Below, one piece after another: positions 46,989-57,590 of a DNA stretch of 64,000 nucleotides. Positions within the stretch are counted from its first letter, which is position 1. Every line of letters begins with the position of its first letter. The notes under the pieces are model-generated. The model searched no databases. It was not told the DNA's origin and saw nothing but the letters and a program-made list of their open reading frames with translations. The stretch is from Peromyscus leucopus. Its lineage: Eukaryota; Chordata; Mammalia; Rodentia; Cricetidae. The stretch spans positions 28,823,661-28,887,660 of the forward strand of contig NC_051071.1 in the NCBI RefSeq assembly GCF_004664715.2, written 5' to 3'. The position numbers were made by a program, and so were the translations under genes.

Positions 46989-47268
46989 TACTTGCACATA
47001 GTGATAGTGGCGATTCAGATATATAAAAAGAAGCCATAAAGCCCTTGCCTTATGTCAAAGGTGAATATTTGACACCTTATCATGTCTGTGACTATGTGAG
47101 GAAAACCACACTTGTACATCTTATGCTGGATTGTTATCTCTCAAAGGTTCAACCATCCATTGGTCTCTTGCAATGCAGGTTCTTCCCTCTGTAAATAAAG
47201 AAGAGATTTAATAGACGCACACAAAATCTGTGAGAGGGCTTCTGAGAATCACTCTGTACCTTGAAACA
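46989..47268 (+). repeat. Duplicated segment A', second copy
   Basis: 280 bp, a copy of 44856-45136 offset by about 2133 bp. Substitutions are scattered with almost no indels. It ends at the shared 'ctctgtaccttgaaaca', after which the two copies lose similarity. Confidence 0.92.
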
Positions 47269-47535
47269 ATTCTTTCCCCCCAAATGACAGATCATATGAA
47301 TCTGGTATCATACTTTCTCTAGAGAAGCTTCTGGAAATGCATCCCTGGCTATTTGATCAATGGCTCTGCAAACAGAAGAATTAATGGGGATGTATCCTGA
47401 AGAGACAGACAGGAGAAATATGGAAATTGTCAAATTAGTAAGAAAAAAGCACAGTCAGATTTCAGATAGGGCTGTAGTTGACCAGGCTAATGTTTGTGTG
47501 ACCTTAGTCAAGTCCAGAAGAGAACACAGCAATGA

Positions 47536-47688
47536 GCCAGGCAAGTATGAGGAAGCACGTGTACAATTCTGTTTGGGAGACTGAAGCAGAAGGATTCCAA
47601 ATTTAAAGCCCATTTTGGTTACATTGTAAACTTGACATCAGATTAGGCTGATTTTTGAAACCTTATTTCAAAAACAAGTGAGTAGAAA
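47536..47688 (+). mobile_element. Old B1-like SINE
   Basis: 'gagccaggcaagtatgagg', 'tttgggagactgaagcagaa' and 'ttgaaaccttatttcaaaa' retain the B1 order with heavy divergence. Confidence 0.6.
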
Positions 47689-48249
47689 CAAAACAAACAG
47701 AAGATGTTAATATCATGATAGTTTAATGCAAATTAAAACCAAAAGGCACTTATAAAGTCAGCAATTTTAAAAATTACAATTATCAGGTTTAGCACAAGAG
47801 AGAAGAGGGCAGGCTCACAAATATGTGATAAAGGTTTATGTTGACTGAGCCTTTCAGTAGAATCTGTTTCCTGCAGATACCTTAGTCTGCAAAGATGAAC
47901 ATGCTTTCTTACCTAACACATCGATATCTGTAAATTCATTCTAAGAAAACTGCAAGCTACAAATTTAAATTGAAATATATTTTACAGTTTATAGTTATAA
48001 GGGACTTAAAATAACTTAAAAATATTAAAAGATTAGGTCGATGCTAGTAACTTGCTCTCTAAAAATAATATATTATTAAATAATCAAGATTAAATATTAA
48101 ATAATAATTAAGGCACATTATTAAGCAGTGTTAAAATTATCAATCTTAACATTAAAATAAAGCTCTAGAACTATACAGAAATTATGATCTCTATAGATTT
48201 CAAAGATAAGAGTTTTCACTGAAATCTCAATAGATCTTATGTCTGCAGA
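47689..48249. other. Unassigned AT-rich stretch
   Basis: Very AT-rich with TATTAAA clusters at 48070-48110. Possibly old L1 debris, but I cannot assign it. Confidence 0.4.
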
Positions 48250-50545
48250 ATAATGCATCCCTTTATTTTGCAACCAGGCACACAAAAGTGGAATACATGA
48301 TCACCTAAGACAGAAAAAGGCTTTTGAGAGTAAAGAGGAACTGAAACTGAACAGCTTCTGTAAGGCAAAGGACACTGTCAATAAAACAAAACAGCAGCCT
48401 AGAGAATGGAAAAAAAAGGTCTTTACCTTTTCCACATCTAACAGAGGGCTGATCTCCAAAGAACTCAGAAAACTAGACATCAAAACACCAAATAATCCAA
48501 TTTTAAAACAGAGTACAGATTTAAACAGAAATTTATCAACAGAAGAATCTCAAATGGCTGAAAAACACTTAAAGAAATGGTCAGCATCCTTTGCTATCAG
48601 GGAAATGCAAATCAAAATGACTCTGAGATACCATCTTACATCTGTCAGAATGATGAAGGCCAAAAATGCTATAGCCTGTTGCTAGTTTTTTACTCTTACT
48701 CTTTTGGAGATCTCGCTACTCAGCTCCCAAACAAATCACACACAGAGATTTATTCTTAATTATAAACGTCTGGTTTTAGCATGGCTTGTTGCTAGCCAGC
48801 TTTACTTAACTTAAATTATCCCATCTAGCTTTTGCCTTTAGGCTTTTACCTTTCTCTATTTCTGTATACCTTCATTATTTTTTACTCCATGGCAGGCTGT
48901 GTAGCTGGGTGGCTTGCTCTTGATGTACCCCTCCTTCTCTGGCTGTTTCTTCTCCTTTGCCCAGATTTCTCCTTCTATTTCTCTCTCTGCCTGACAGCCC
49001 CACCTATCCTTTCTCCTGCCTCCCTATTGGCCATTCAGTTCTTTATTAGACTATCAGGTATTTTAGACAGGCGCAGCAACACAGCTTCACAGAATTAAAC
49101 AAATGCAACATAAACAAAAGTAACACACCTTAAAATAATATTCTCCAACAATAGCCTATGTTCGAGAGGATGTGGAGTAAGAGGTACACTCCTCCACTGC
49201 TGGTGGGAGTGCAAACTTGAACAGACACTTTGGAAATCAGAATGGCAGTCTCTCAGAAAATTGGCAATCAATCTACCTCAAGACTCAGCTATACCAATAT
49301 TGGACATATACCCAAAGAATGTTCAATCATATACTACAAAGACACTTGCTCAACTATGTTCATAGCAGCATTATTTGTAATAGCCAGGACAATCTAGATG
49401 CCCCTCAACTGAAGAGTAGATTAAAAAAAATGTGGTACATTTATACAATGGAGTATTGCTCAGCTATAAAAAATAATGACATCATGAATTTTGCAGGCAA
49501 ATGGATGGAACTAGAAAAAAAATTATCCTGAGTGAGGTAAACCAAACCCAGAAAGACAAACATGGTATGAACTTACTCACAAGTAGATAGTAGATGTAAA
49601 GCAAAGGATAACCAGGCTACAATCCACAGCCCCAGAGAAGCCAGGTAACAAAGAGGAACTTAAGAGGGATGCAGGGACTTCCCTGGAAAGAGGAAATCGG
49701 TGAAATCTCCAGGGTAAACTGGGGGTGGGAGAGTGAGCGGGAGAGGTTGGGGGGATGGGAACATGAGAGATCGGATTGGTTTAGTTGGGGGCAGGATGGA
49801 GGGGGAGAATAATGAAAAAGACATCTTGATAGAGGGGGACCATTTTGGGGTTAGGGAAAGTCCCAGGAATCCACAAGGATGACCCCAGTTAAAACTCTTA
49901 GCAATAGTGGAGAGGGTGCCTGAACTGGCCTTCTCCTATAATCAGATTGGTGTCTACCATAATTGTCATCAGAGAGCCTTCATCTAGTAACTGAAGGAAG
50001 CAGATGGAGAGACCCACAGTCAAGCACTAAGCTGAGCTCTAGGAATCCAGTTGAAAAGAGGGAGGGGGAACCGTACAAGCCAGGGGCATCAAAGGCATGA
50101 CAGGGAACCCACAGAGACAACTGACCTGAGCTAGTGGGAGCTGACAGACTCTGGACTGACAGCTAGGGAGCCTGCATGGGACTGACCTAGGCCCTCTGTC
50201 TGTGGATGACAGTTGTGTAGCATGGTCTGTTTGTGTACCCCTTGCAGTGGGATCAGAACCTGTACCAAGCTCATGAGCTGACTTTTTGGAACCTATTCTC
50301 TATGCCTGGATGCCTTGCCCAAAAGCCGTGATGTTGAGGGAGGGGCTTGGTCCTGCCTCAACTTGATATGCCTTGCTTTGTTGACTCCTATGGGTGGCTT
50401 GCCCCTTTCTGAAAGAGGAGCAGATGGGGGTGGTGGGGTAGATGGGAGATGTGGGGAGGGGATGGAAAGAAAGGAGGGAGGGGAAACCATGGTTGGTATG
50501 TAAAACAAATGAAAAAATTATTAAAAAGAGAAAAAAATTATATTT
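48250..50545 (+). mobile_element. 5'-truncated LINE-1 (end of ORF2 and 3' UTR), split by an LTR
   Basis: The ORF2 C-terminal region begins near 48250 ('gcttctgtaaggcaaaggac', 'atcagggaaatgcaaatcaa') and resumes after the LTR with 'gaggatgtggagtaagagg', 'tttggaaatcagaatggc', 'catagcagcattatttgtaa' and 'caatggagtattgctcagc'. The 3' UTR has G-rich text (49715-49810 and 50410-50490) and ends 'ggtatgtaaaacaaatg' with an A-rich tail. It is better preserved than the 20.6-28.4 kb L1, so it is younger. Broken frames include 49217-49531 (104 codons). Confidence 0.9.
48677..49150 (-). mobile_element. Solo ERVK-type (mys-like) LTR with perfect 6-bp target duplication
   Basis: 474 bp, TG at 48677 and CA at 49150. 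It is flanked by atagcc at 48671-48676 and 49151-49156. On the minus strand it starts tgttggagaatattatttta, has an AATAAA before the 3' end (complement at about 48750-48755, 'agatttattcttaatta'), and ends tagcaaca. A 6-bp duplication indicates a class II (ERVK) integrase. There is no internal region. It lies in L1 ORF2, so it postdates that L1. An 88-codon plus-strand frame inside is not a gene. Confidence 0.93.
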
Positions 50546-50547
50546 CT

Positions 50548-50664
50548 GGGGTTGGAGATTTAGCTCAGCCATAGAGCACTTGGCTAGCAAAAGCAAGTCC
50601 TTTGGTTCAGTCCTCAGTTCTCAAAAAAAAAAAAAAAAAAGAAAAGAAAAAAAGAAAGAAAAAG
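50548..50664 (+). mobile_element. ID element (BC1-type SINE)
   Basis: 'ggggttggagatttagctca', 'agagcacttggctagcaaaa' and 'ttggttcagtcctcagttct' form the alanine-tRNA-derived ID body with A box and B box (ggttcagtcc) recognisable. An A18 run and an AAAG-rich tail follow. Flanking 'aaaaaattatatttct' (about 50532-50547) and 'aaaaaatgtatttct' (about 50665-50679) suggest a target duplication of about 15 bp. It landed exactly in the A-rich tail end of the L1. Confidence 0.9.
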
Positions 50665-50679
50665 AAAAAATGTATTTCT

Positions 50680-51504
50680 TATTTAGTGAATATAATATAG
50701 GAGCTCCTTATGTCATTGTGTTTTGCCTTTCTCATACCCACATTCATAATGAGATTTATTACCACTGCCCCTCTTTAGACGATAAATTTCCTTTTTAACA
50801 CAATGGCTGTTCATATCTTTTGACCATTTTTTAATTAGGTCACTTGAATCTTTGATTAAGGGGACACATGATAAATAATTGCACCAAGTCCTTTTGTCTA
50901 CCATTATGTGGCTAATAGTTCATTTTGAAAAAAAAATATAAGAAGTTTTAATTTTTGTGTCATTGAATTTTCAGAAATTTTCCAGTTCTTGAATTTTGAT
51001 AATTATTCATAGGATTTGGGGGACAAAATATGTATTTTTTTTCTAAAATTAAAAATTTTTTCCTATGAGAAATGGGTTTACACTTTTTCTTTCAATTCTA
51101 TTCAATCCCACAGAAAAATCATGTTACTGTTGAGGTATATTTTATTCTGGTGTGTGTATTTACTGAAGCTGTGGCCTCATTCATCAGCTCATGTAGGCTT
51201 TCTTGTAACTGTGAAAGCATGGAAGGCCCAGGACCTTGTCTTTTAATACTTTGTATGCACAGTTGTTGGAAAGAAGGCTTGAAGTTACCAGGGGATACAC
51301 AGAATGCATGGGTGTGCTCACCAGTTTCTTTGCTAAGATCTACTTTAGTTTGAGTCCTGATATTTCTTTATTTATGTAGACATAACTTTAAAAGAATTTT
51401 CCCTATACTTTCACATGTTTTAGAGTGAAAAATATTACTTCTAATTTCTCCTTAAAACAATAAAATTATAATTTTAATAGAAACAAAATACCATGGTATT
51501 CTTT
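50680..51504. other. Unassigned AT-rich stretch
   Basis: No repeat or gene was recognised. Overlapping 76- and 93-codon frames (51016-51353) have no family resemblance. Confidence 0.45.
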
Positions 51505-51545
51505 TTATTTTTAAATTTTATTTATTTAAAAATAATTTACTTTTA

Positions 51546-51593
<48 letters not shown>

Positions 51594-51745
51594 ACAGAGA
51601 ACAACTAGTAAGAGTCAGTTCTCTCCTACAGCCATATGGATTCTGGGGTACAGAATTCCATTAAAAATGGAAAATTTTTAAATTCAGGTAGTCAAGCTCT
51701 GCAGCAAGCACATTTACCAGCTGAACCATCTTGCTGGCTTTCCCA
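51505..51745 (-). mobile_element. B2-superfamily (B3-like) SINE with (TG)n tail
   Basis: A TTTATTTA-rich tail and (TG)n (51551-51590) are at left, then 'taagagtcagttctctccta', 'gccatatggattctggggta', 'gcagcaagcacatttaccag' and 'ctgaaccatcttgctggc' (antisense head) at right. The microsatellite is the expanded SINE tail. Confidence 0.85.
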
Positions 51746-52122
51746 TGACATTATTATTTTTTAAACATATGCATGACATGAAATCAAAAGTTTATTTATT
51801 TTCCTGTTCACTTAAATTTACATATTTTTATTATTAAAATAAGATTTTTACAACTTATATCAAAAAACAGCTCATTTGTTCAACTGGTGATTATTCCTTC
51901 ATTAATATTAAATCAATTCCTGAGTATAAAATTTAATGGAATAATTTGTGGGACTAATAAGAGATATTTTTGACAATAAGCAGTTGAACATACTAATTTT
52001 ATTTCACTGTCTTTGTTCTAGCTCTATGCACCTACACAGTGGAAGTTCCAGCTCACCAGCAATGGCTTAGTGGATGAATGGTGTTGATGAATATGCTTGC
52101 ATATTGACCATCAGATCCCATC
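51746..52122. other. Unassigned AT-rich stretch
   Basis: No recognised element. A pyrimidine tract ending in ctag at 52021 looks like an acceptor site by chance only. Confidence 0.4.
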
Positions 52123-52480
52123 TGTTTAGAGATTTGTTTACTTCCATTGGGTCTAATTTACCTGACCTGGACAACTTAAAGGAAGAGAGATCTATTGGTT
52201 CATGATTTCAGAGGACTCAGTTCATCAAAGTTAAGGAAGGGGGTTGGTATCAAAGCAATAGAATTCACATCACAGGTTAGGGAGCACAAAAAAAAGGAAT
52301 GATACCATCCCACTGACTTTATCCTTTTTTCTCTTTTATTCCACTGTTTCCCCAGCTTGTTGGATGTGAGGGCCACACTGTCGCAGATCTTTGCCCTTTG
52401 ATTTAACCTCTCTTGAAATGTCCTCAGACATCATAAACATACACACATCAGGAAGTTTGCCTTGCAACCTTCACAAAGTT
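52123..52480 (-). mobile_element. ERVL/MaLR-like LTR, minus strand, diverged
   Basis: 'acctggacaacttaaaggaa', 'ggttcatgatttcagagga', 'tcacatcacaggttaggg' and 'taacctctcttgaaatgtcc' are antisense landmarks of the rodent LTR superfamily. The left edge is estimated from TG at 52123. No target duplication was found. Confidence 0.6.
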
Positions 52481-53613
52481 TCAGAATCCAATCAAGTTGA
52501 CTATACTGATCAATAACCATGGATGTCTAGGATTTCTCTAGGAAGATTCTTTTCAAGAGCCTTGATATCAGGAGAAACATTGTTTGCCCATGGAGAGTCC
52601 CTGGATTTTGGTAAGTTACGACATTTTATGAACAAGGTGGAGAAATATTGTGAATTTCTTTCTGCTCAATTTTGGCCCAAACTATAAATAAATTTATTTT
52701 TCTATTTATCTGTGTTATATAACATTCTCTTAATTCAAGGAGGCATCATGGACAAGATGTATGGCCAAGCACTCCAGCTAGATTTCATTGTTATGCTTCT
52801 TCATCATCTTGGTGTCATGCCAGATGATGGTCCTTCTTGAACAGCAATCCACAGGAACAGATGAATCAGAAAAACAGCAGGAATGATTCCAACAGCACAC
52901 ATGAAAACATTTCCTATTGTAGGTGTGAAATTCTTACTCACAAAAGTATCTTTGAGCAAGGACCATTAGTCAAGGAATTCAGGACCTGGAATAATGCCTG
53001 AACCCCTTGGTGTTCCTGTCCCTCAATCTGCTACATACTATGAGACAAATTGCCAGTCTCTCTCAATCAATAGGTAAGAAAGTAGTCGCACATGCCCACA
53101 TGCTATTGAAATGATTGCCAACTATAAATTCCCCAAGGACATGTGGTTGCCTAAAACACTCACCAAATGAACATACATTCTTCTACTGGTGGCCCTTTGA
53201 CAGTAAGGACAATTTTAAGGTATGATTTGGTCATTGTACATGTTCTGCAACTTCAAATCAATGATATCCCAGGGGGCCCAAGGCTCAGATATACAACTTG
53301 TTATGAAAGAATTGTGCTAAAATGTAGACCTATTTAATTGACCTCCACTAAACACTTCTCAACCTCTCATCCAAATCTCTAACTTAAAGAAAAAGCATCC
53401 AACTGCCCACAGTGCATCCTCAACTCATCCAGTAGGTATGCTATGTTTTCTCTCATGCTTTCTCTTCTAAATAAATATTTAACACTCTATTTCTGCCCAT
53501 AAATTCTTTGTTGAATTGAACAGAAACCCAGGCCTCTGTAAGGGTGTGACCCCCTGGTCAACATCTTTCACAAGTTTGTGATCTCCAAAACTGACAGTGC
53601 ATGGTATTTTTTT
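52481..53613. other. Unassigned non-coding stretch
   Basis: No repeat or gene was recognised. AATAAATA at 53470-53477 may belong to a decayed transposon. Confidence 0.45.
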
Positions 53614-53745
53614 TTTTTTTGAGCATTCACTATATGCTTGTCAGTGAACTTAGTAACTGGCAATATATATTTTAAAGACTTTTTATTCTACTTTACAGAT
53701 GAAAATGATGATACTCAAGAAGGCCAGAGGGGCTGTGAGTCTGAA
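53614..53745 (-). repeat. MIR SINE, minus strand
   Basis: 'ttgagcattcactatatgct', 'attctactttacagatgaaa' and 'tactcaagaaggccagagg' follow the antisense MIR order. A T run is at the left boundary (about 53608-53620). Confidence 0.7.
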
Positions 53746-53807
53746 ATATGGTTTCCCTGTATATCACAGTTTAGATACAGAATATTCCCCTAACATGTTC
53801 TCATGCT

Positions 53808-53965
53808 GGGGCAGAGCAGATGGTACAGCAGGTAAGAACACTAGCTCATAAGCAAGAGGACCTGGGTTCTGTGTCCAGCACCCACATGACCACATGGTGG
53901 CTCAGAACCATCTGTGACTCTGGTTCAAGGGGATCTAATGTCCTCTTCCAACCTCTACAAACCAG
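53808..53965 (+). mobile_element. B2 SINE
   Basis: 'tggggcagagcagatggtac' head, 'gcaagaggacctgggttctg', 'ccagcacccacatgaccaca', 'tggctcagaaccatctgtga' and 'gggatctaatgtcctcttcc' give the B2 order, and the tail is eroded. Confidence 0.87.
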
Positions 53966-54301
53966 CATTGCTGAAAAGTGATTGGATCATGAAAACTCTA
54001 GATTAATAACAGGTTAATTCATTGATGAATTCATCTTTTTGATAGATTCATTGGAGGGAATGGGAGCCTTTGGTGGAGGGGCATATTCTTGAGGAACTTG
54101 TTTCACCCCAGGCTCATTTCCCTCTCTCTGTTTCTTGAACTCTATGAGATAGATGAACAGCTCTACTCCATCCCTTGCTCTTTTTATGTTCTGCCTCATC
54201 ACAGGAACAACAGAGCCAGTTGTACACTTTCATTTCTAAAACTAAGATATGAAGAAGTTTTTCTTCTTTTTAAATCATTGCTTTCAGTTGTTTGTCCCAA
54301 C

Positions 54302-54302
<1 letters not shown>
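53966..54302. other. Unassigned non-coding stretch
   Basis: No repeat or gene was recognised. The 120-codon plus-strand frame (54089-54451) runs into the (AC)n and is not credible. Confidence 0.45.

Positions 54303-54347
<45 letters not shown>
54303..54347. repeat. (AC)n microsatellite
   Basis: Forty-five bases of AC repeat followed by an A-rich AAAC stretch (54348-54380). It generates artefactual poly-TH and poly-VC frames. Confidence 0.98.
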
Positions 54348-54349
<2 letters not shown>

Positions 54350-54644
54350 AACAAAACAACAACAAAAAACAAAACAAAACACCACACACTGTCTACAAGG
54401 CTTACAATACATTCTTGGAGCTGGAGTTCTCTGAAGAAGCCACATCTATAGATTGTTGGACACTGATTGGGGGCATTATGATTGTAAGGAGATAAAATGT
54501 TGCTTATTGAGAACCCAAATTATCTTGTCTGCTTTCATAGCTTCTTAAACTTCACATCTCAGTGTACCTTAAATAACACTCTTGACATGTATTGTTACTC
54601 TTGCACTAGATCTCTAGCACTGGCCAACCTTAAAGATAAGAAAG

Positions 54645-54820
54645 TGGCGCACGCCTTTTTAATCCCAGCACTTGGGAGGCAGAGGTAGGCGGATCTCTGC
54701 GAGTTCGAGGCCAGCCTGGTCTCCAAAGCAAGTTCCAGGAAAGGCGCAGAGCTACACAGAGGAACTCTGTATCGAAAAATCCAAAAACAAAAAACAAACA
54801 AAAAAAAAAAAGAAAAAAGC
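54645..54820 (+). mobile_element. B1 SINE, slightly 5'-truncated
   Basis: Starts tggcgcacgccttttt, missing the first nine or so bases of B1. It has 'ttcgaggccagcctggtctc', the cricetid core 'ggaaaggcgcagagctacac' and an A-rich tail. Imperfect flanks aaagataagaaag (54632-54644) and aaagaaagaaag (54821-54832) are a likely target duplication. Confidence 0.9.
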
Positions 54821-54832
54821 AAAGAAAGAAAG

Positions 54833-56894
54833 TTTCAACATCTGAAAACCATGTAAGAGATTTCCCTACTTCACTGAAGCTTACCAACCTAATGCAACCA
54901 CCAGTATATCAGATAAAAGTACTGATTTACAACCTTTCCTGTTCTGTGCCTTATGTCTTTTTCCTAATATAAATAAAAAAATATTCGGGGCAATTTAAAC
55001 CCATATTTTTGAGCCATTCCTATGTGGTGCAGCACAAACTATTTTCTTATTTTCCATAAAAGACAATCATTGTGTTAATTGTCTAGCACAAAGAACATGT
55101 CTCTTGGACCCAGTTGCTAGCAAGCATGAAACTGAATGTACCATTTTGTCAATAGTGCTATGTGCATTTTCTCTGAGATCATAACTTGAAGCACAGGTTT
55201 CACTGGTTGCAATTTGCTGTCATGTGGATCAGAGCACACTGTATTATAACTATCACAGAACTCATCCACTATTTTACACCACTGAGGACTCGGCAGTGAT
55301 TTCTTTTGGTCAGACCCATGCTGGGCTATAATGTATGTTTGGGAAATTGGGAGACAACCTGGCAGTGGTCCCTGAAGGAGATCTGGCCAGCTGTCATAGT
55401 TCTCAGTGGTGTCCCTTGTGTAAGTAATCTGTCTTAGACTCTTTCATGTGATCACCTTAGAGTTCCCAGAGCAGAATCAGGCAGCTCAAACACCCAAGTG
55501 ACCACGGGGTTTTTTTGCTAATGTCTTATTGATCAACACATATCAAGTGGCCAACTTAGATTCATAAACAGAGACTCTCCATTATTGGAAGCAATCTACA
55601 TAATCATGCAGCAATGGACCATTTTAAAATCAATTGTGATTATGTGTGGTTTTCAGGTCTTGCTTCCTTTGCAACATTTTATATCTTGGAACTAACATGT
55701 GTGACACTCCATGCAAATATATCTTCAACCCAAAAATCTTGAGATTGCTTTCTTCAAATTCTCTCCTGGTGGAGGGCTTTAAACTCCTCTGCCTTTGGAT
55801 AGAAATGGAAGACTCCAAGCTTATCACTGAAAGGAAAAATCTTTCATTATTCATACTCCATTTACTTCTTGTGTCATCTCTAATGTCCTTCAACTGTCCC
55901 CATTTTTTCATATACTTCTTCCTGAATATCACAAGTGAGATCAAGACTGAATGGATGAGGATGTTGCTGAAATTCTGCAGTTTTATTGCATACACTGAAG
56001 TGAGCACTGTGTCAGAATCAGGAGTAGCACATTTTCTCACTCTCTGGTAAAGTTCAAGCCAAAGTACATCAGTAATGCTTACATTATAAATTAACAGATT
56101 TCCTTGATTATTTTAGAATTCTAGTCTAAGAAGGTCTGTATTAATCAGATTTTAATCTTGCATTGCTATAAGGAACACACACACACAGTAGTAAATCTTT
56201 ATTATTTAAACTTCAATATAGAATATTTAATCCTTATTATGTCCACTTACTCAGAAGGAAACATCATCTGAAAATTTATATTAACTGAAAATCAAAGATA
56301 CTCATTTAAAATTCAATTGTACCAATTAGTGTCTATGAAAACCTTTGGAGTTTCAGATATTAAGTTTATGAACTAATGTTATGGTATATAATTTTAATGT
56401 TGCCCTAAAATACAATTGGAGAATGTACATGAAAAAATATTGTAAGGCCACTTATTACATCATTTATAGACTTGAGTCAGTGGGATTCTGTGGGAAACTA
56501 TACAGAATTTGTTTTATAATTAACTTAACTGCTTCCTAGTTGGAAGGAAGAGGAAGAAAATATATATAAGACACTGGACATTTTTGTTTCATGCACAAAC
56601 AGCCAGAGACATTGAGACCAACAAAAATGTCCATGTATAAAAGTCAAATCCATAGTTAATGAGAGTTTTACTAAGAAACAAAACAACCACCCTAAAAGCA
56701 CTGTTGAAGTGCTTAAAGAAAATTAAACACTGACATTACATTCCATAGATTAGATTGATTTCCCTCAGACACCGCACAGTAAATGCATAGGCCTTCTTAA
56801 CCCAAGCAGGATTTGCAATCTCAAGTGTTTTAACAGAGTCAAGGTTTCCATAGAGAAATAAAGAACACACACATTCTGCCTTTCCACACACATG

Positions 56895-56896
<2 letters not shown>
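54833..56896. other. Unassigned non-coding stretch
   Basis: About 2 kb with no named repeat. Around 55630-56050 both strands stay open for about 135 codons. Neither product resembles a family I know. Confidence 0.5.

Positions 56897-56946
<50 letters not shown>
56897..56946. repeat. (GT)n microsatellite
   Basis: About 50 bases of GT repeat. Confidence 0.98.
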
Positions 56947-56950
<4 letters not shown>

Positions 56951-57360
56951 GAAGAGACAGCCCTCTTACATGCACCCTTACTATTTTCTCTACAGTGATC
57001 TCTGTTTAAGTTTGGATGTCCACTTGTGGCTGAACAGATCTCCTTCTCTCACCCACTCCATTTTTTTTTCAGATATACTGACACAAATATGTTCCCTATC
57101 TATCTGTTTATGAGCATTCTTTCAAAGCTACATGTAACAGTCATGTGCCAGCACAAATAATGTAACTGTGAATGTACACTGTAGTCTGGAAATGAAGCAT
57201 GCTCTGGTATCCAAATAACTAGGGTTTTAGAGTTTCTTACGTAAAAGAATGATTTGTGCAGAAGAGGGTATAGCTTTCATGTAAAACTGCCACAACAAAG
57301 ATATTATTACATAAGTTTTAAGAATACAAAGCTTACAATTTTCCATATATTGTCCCTTTC
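56947..57360. other. Unassigned non-coding stretch
   Basis: No recognised repeat or gene. Confidence 0.4.
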
Positions 57361-57590
57361 ACATGAACTCACACACAATCACATATACACCTACTCACAC
57401 CCACCCACACACATTCACACACACACATATATACACAAAGGCACTCACATACACGCTTGTGTACACACACACACACACACACTCACACACATACTCACAT
57501 ATATACACAAAGGTGCTTACACACACTCACATAAACACATTCACTCACACTCATACACACACATGCACACACATACACACCTTGCTTACT
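57361..57590. repeat. Degenerate CA/CACT-rich low-complexity array
   Basis: About 230 bp of ACAC, ACTCAC, ACATAC units, with the block 'catatatacacaaagg' occurring twice (about 57426 and 57499), about 73 bp apart. This shows higher-order duplication within the array. The 117-codon His/Thr-rich frame is an artefact. Confidence 0.93.

Noticed and set aside
46447..47026. Three overlapping plus-strand frames of 68-109 codons
   Set aside because: They are in different frames, cross the B' duplicate boundary, and show no known domain.
52000..52080. Pyrimidine tract ending ctag followed by possible exon
   Set aside because: No open frame of useful length, no donor or partner exon; acceptor-like strings are common by chance.
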